Below are positions 63,601 through 64,000 of a stretch of 64,000 nucleotides of DNA, in pieces. The position numbers and the translations under genes are program-made. The notes beneath the pieces were generated by a model. It saw only the letters and a program-made list of their open reading frames with translations, was not told the origin of the DNA and did no database searches. This DNA is from Stieleria magnilauensis (GTDB taxonomy: Bacteria; Planctomycetota; Planctomycetia; Pirellulales; Pirellulaceae), in the NCBI GenBank assembly GCA_007753675.1, contig CP036432.1:5430394-5494393 (forward strand), in the 5' to 3' direction. How positions within the stretch are numbered: position 1 is the stretch's first letter; the number at the start of each line of letters is the position of its first letter.

Positions 63601-64000
63601 GGCCAGAGCTTGGACGCCCGTTCTTTCAGCTTCAAAATCTCCGCCGTCTGATCCGCTCCGAGCTGCTCCGCGATTTCGATTCTCGAGTTGACCGCTTCAA
63701 AGCTCTCCTTGTCGAAACCGAGGGCTCGGTCCATCGCGTCGCCGGCCTCCTTCAGCTGTCCGAGTTCCCAATGTTGACGGCCGAGGGTGCAGGCGACGGA
63801 GCATGCAAAATCAGCCGGCAAGGAGCGTGAGCGTTTCAGCAGCTCGCGCAGGTCCGCGATCGATCCCTCATGATTTCCGGCCGATTGATATACAGCGGCT
63901 CGAAAGAAACGCACTTCTGGCGGGTTCCCCGCTTGCTTCATCACCGTGTTGATGTCCGCAAGGGCCTTTTCGTGCTCGGCCATTTCGTAATAGACCTGAG
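60690..64000 (-). CDS. TPR membrane protein with four DUF1559-like modules (5' end outside window)
   Basis: At least 1097 residues, reading in frame to the window edge, so the start is missing. The visible N-terminus is TPR-like (EHEKALADINTVMKQAGNPP). One transmembrane helix (~150-180, LVAQTVAGLAAIFFLLIGG) follows, then a Thr/Ser/Ala linker. Four homologous modules share LSWRVHLLP (or variants) and LDEPWDS(E/T)HN, the pattern of planctomycete DUF1559 proteins. Normal DUF1559 proteins have an N-terminal prepilin-type signal; here it is replaced by TPR plus a membrane helix. The extracellular repeats may mediate surface assembly. Confidence 0.75.
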   Translation of the reverse strand, partial: QVYYEMAEHEKALADINTVMKQAGNPPEVRFFRAAVYQSAGNHEGSIADLRELLKRSRSLPADFACSVACTLGRQHWELGQLKEAGDAMDRALGFDKESFEAVNSRIEIAEQLGADQTAEILKLKERASKLWPVVELKQNDTPSHDGDSRQEMSSWLVAQTVAGLAAIFFLLIGGGLYGASGMVIAALDRSEPDVVPIEKSVVSIGGNASADGTSPPAVTSNEEGAAKTTSTLDSTAKATTETKVPAATQPIEEVSFDQVGTNLRTIAEAVKKCIDRGFYQNTPLRIDTKLSWRVHLLPHLGEEALYAEFKLDEPWDSEHNKSLLDRMPAVYRFGTAVDSTQIRSIWRQGVGAQMPDIGNGVFFDDGGDQTAVILFAGEGAKVPWTRPEPKPLKDDEVASELLISSTTPTMAVLGTGDVLSFPQGIHPLKLQSLISISGNEHVSEKWFAADKAADRPPNGYKFGAVRSDVVRESDKPTKPMIGRFAWIGSKLRDLKLPQESQLSWRVHLLPLIGYQSLYREFNLDEPWDSTHNYALIKQIPEVYTLGSRPGRTRIRAIEPVIGALDSDAPSLENKLAIIFAPQHQEVTWTRPKPLPTLLRMPKVRGMLVNGQTVSFSMPSPVVAECKSLVDPAVENQWDVKIWTESDLVARNRRAPRYDRPAIVRGAIPLPNPVPAVPAAGANKKPYYTIVAESSLAKISQALQQYMSNYRTFPKVQSSTSGTTLNLSWRVELLPFLGHQSLYDRFDHDQPWDSETNLPLLKEMPEVYRTKSGEESLTQICLFIGRGMCLSNERIRDSLVSKDMPMTDNRASTILGGMVGPDKAVPWTKPVDIEVDPTNLVQSLSAEGKSVGLITGTGCQILPRSLSPQIFHALATSTAGELVDAATLMRYSAHVNGYPYVGEDQGRLFEAYGMRAVLSCLLQTYQRNPELLNDRNLSWRVHILGSLDYRDLYEQFRLDQPWDSPHNLKLIPYMPDIFRDFDASSDSTTTRLMTIRGLGTINHPYLPSTPYQSISDGPENTLLMLQAPEGREVTWTKPDDFPFLIEEPRKGLENIPIARGLTVGFANGQVNFLRSTIEPEAFKSLVTPRGGERVFVAEQVMR

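Overview
The window looks like the chromosome of a marine-type planctomycete of the Pirellulales (Rhodopirellula relatives). The grounds are secreted formylglycine-type sulfatases with the C-x-P-x-R motif, Tat-exported Gfo/Idh/MocA and PQQ-repeat proteins, a Rho factor with an Arg/Gly-rich extension, a protein built from DUF1559-like modules, an NPYEAP-type membrane protein, and several families of dispersed palindromic repeats. The taxonomic call is inference from gene content; no marker gene was searched.

Region 1 (1-2.1 kb) is an IS110-family element whose transposase is split by an in-frame TGA. Region 2 (2.1-18.0 kb) is a one-strand, translationally coupled phage head-tail module: prohead protease/scaffold, decoration protein, Mu gpT-like major head protein, head-tail connectors, tail tube, tape measure, distal tail and hub proteins, and a zinc-ribbon/phosphoribosyltransferase/HAD-like protein. 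No portal, terminase, sheath or lysis gene is visible. Host-type repeats sit between the phage genes, which suggests an old resident prophage or phage-derived unit. Region 3 (18.0-20.7 kb) has repeats and two overlapping minus-strand genes (a gp88-like protein and a RadC-type JAB/MPN protein).

Region 4 (about 21.3-26 kb) is the most interesting part: an integron cassette array. A decayed tyrosine-recombinase relic is followed by five plus-strand genes, each followed by a palindromic site of about 90 bp. In every case the R' core that opens a cassette is the exact reverse complement of the R'' core that closes it, which is the signature of integron cassettes. Two of the sites carry the 3' end of a group IIC-like intron, antisense to the genes and at exactly the same offset (7 nt) from the AAC core. 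One intron is an apparently complete ORF-less element of 805 bp. The other is a 3' fragment. A small coupled gene and a phage-type integrase follow, ending next to tRNA-Leu(CAA). Regions 3-4, and probably region 2, therefore appear to be parts of a tRNA-Leu genomic island whose other end is not in the window.

Region 5 (28.6-41.2 kb) is core chromosome: Uma2 nuclease-like, DUF4870, an MBL hydrolase, secreted and membrane proteins, Rho, tRNA-Ser(GGA), and a DHH phosphoesterase. Region 6 (41.2-58.2 kb) is a secreted polysaccharide-utilisation neighbourhood: a GH3 glucosidase, two sulfatases (one fused to a sialidase-like module), a concanavalin-like lectin-fold protein, a double-esterase/SMP-30 protein, a Gfo/Idh/MocA oxidoreductase, a frameshifted PQQ-repeat protein and a CE15-like esterase, with two truncated pseudogenes between them. 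Region 7 (58.2-64 kb) has an RlmA-like methyltransferase, an intact IS4-type element with matching inverted repeats and a perfect 20-bp flanking direct repeat, and a large TPR/membrane/4x DUF1559-like protein running off the right edge.
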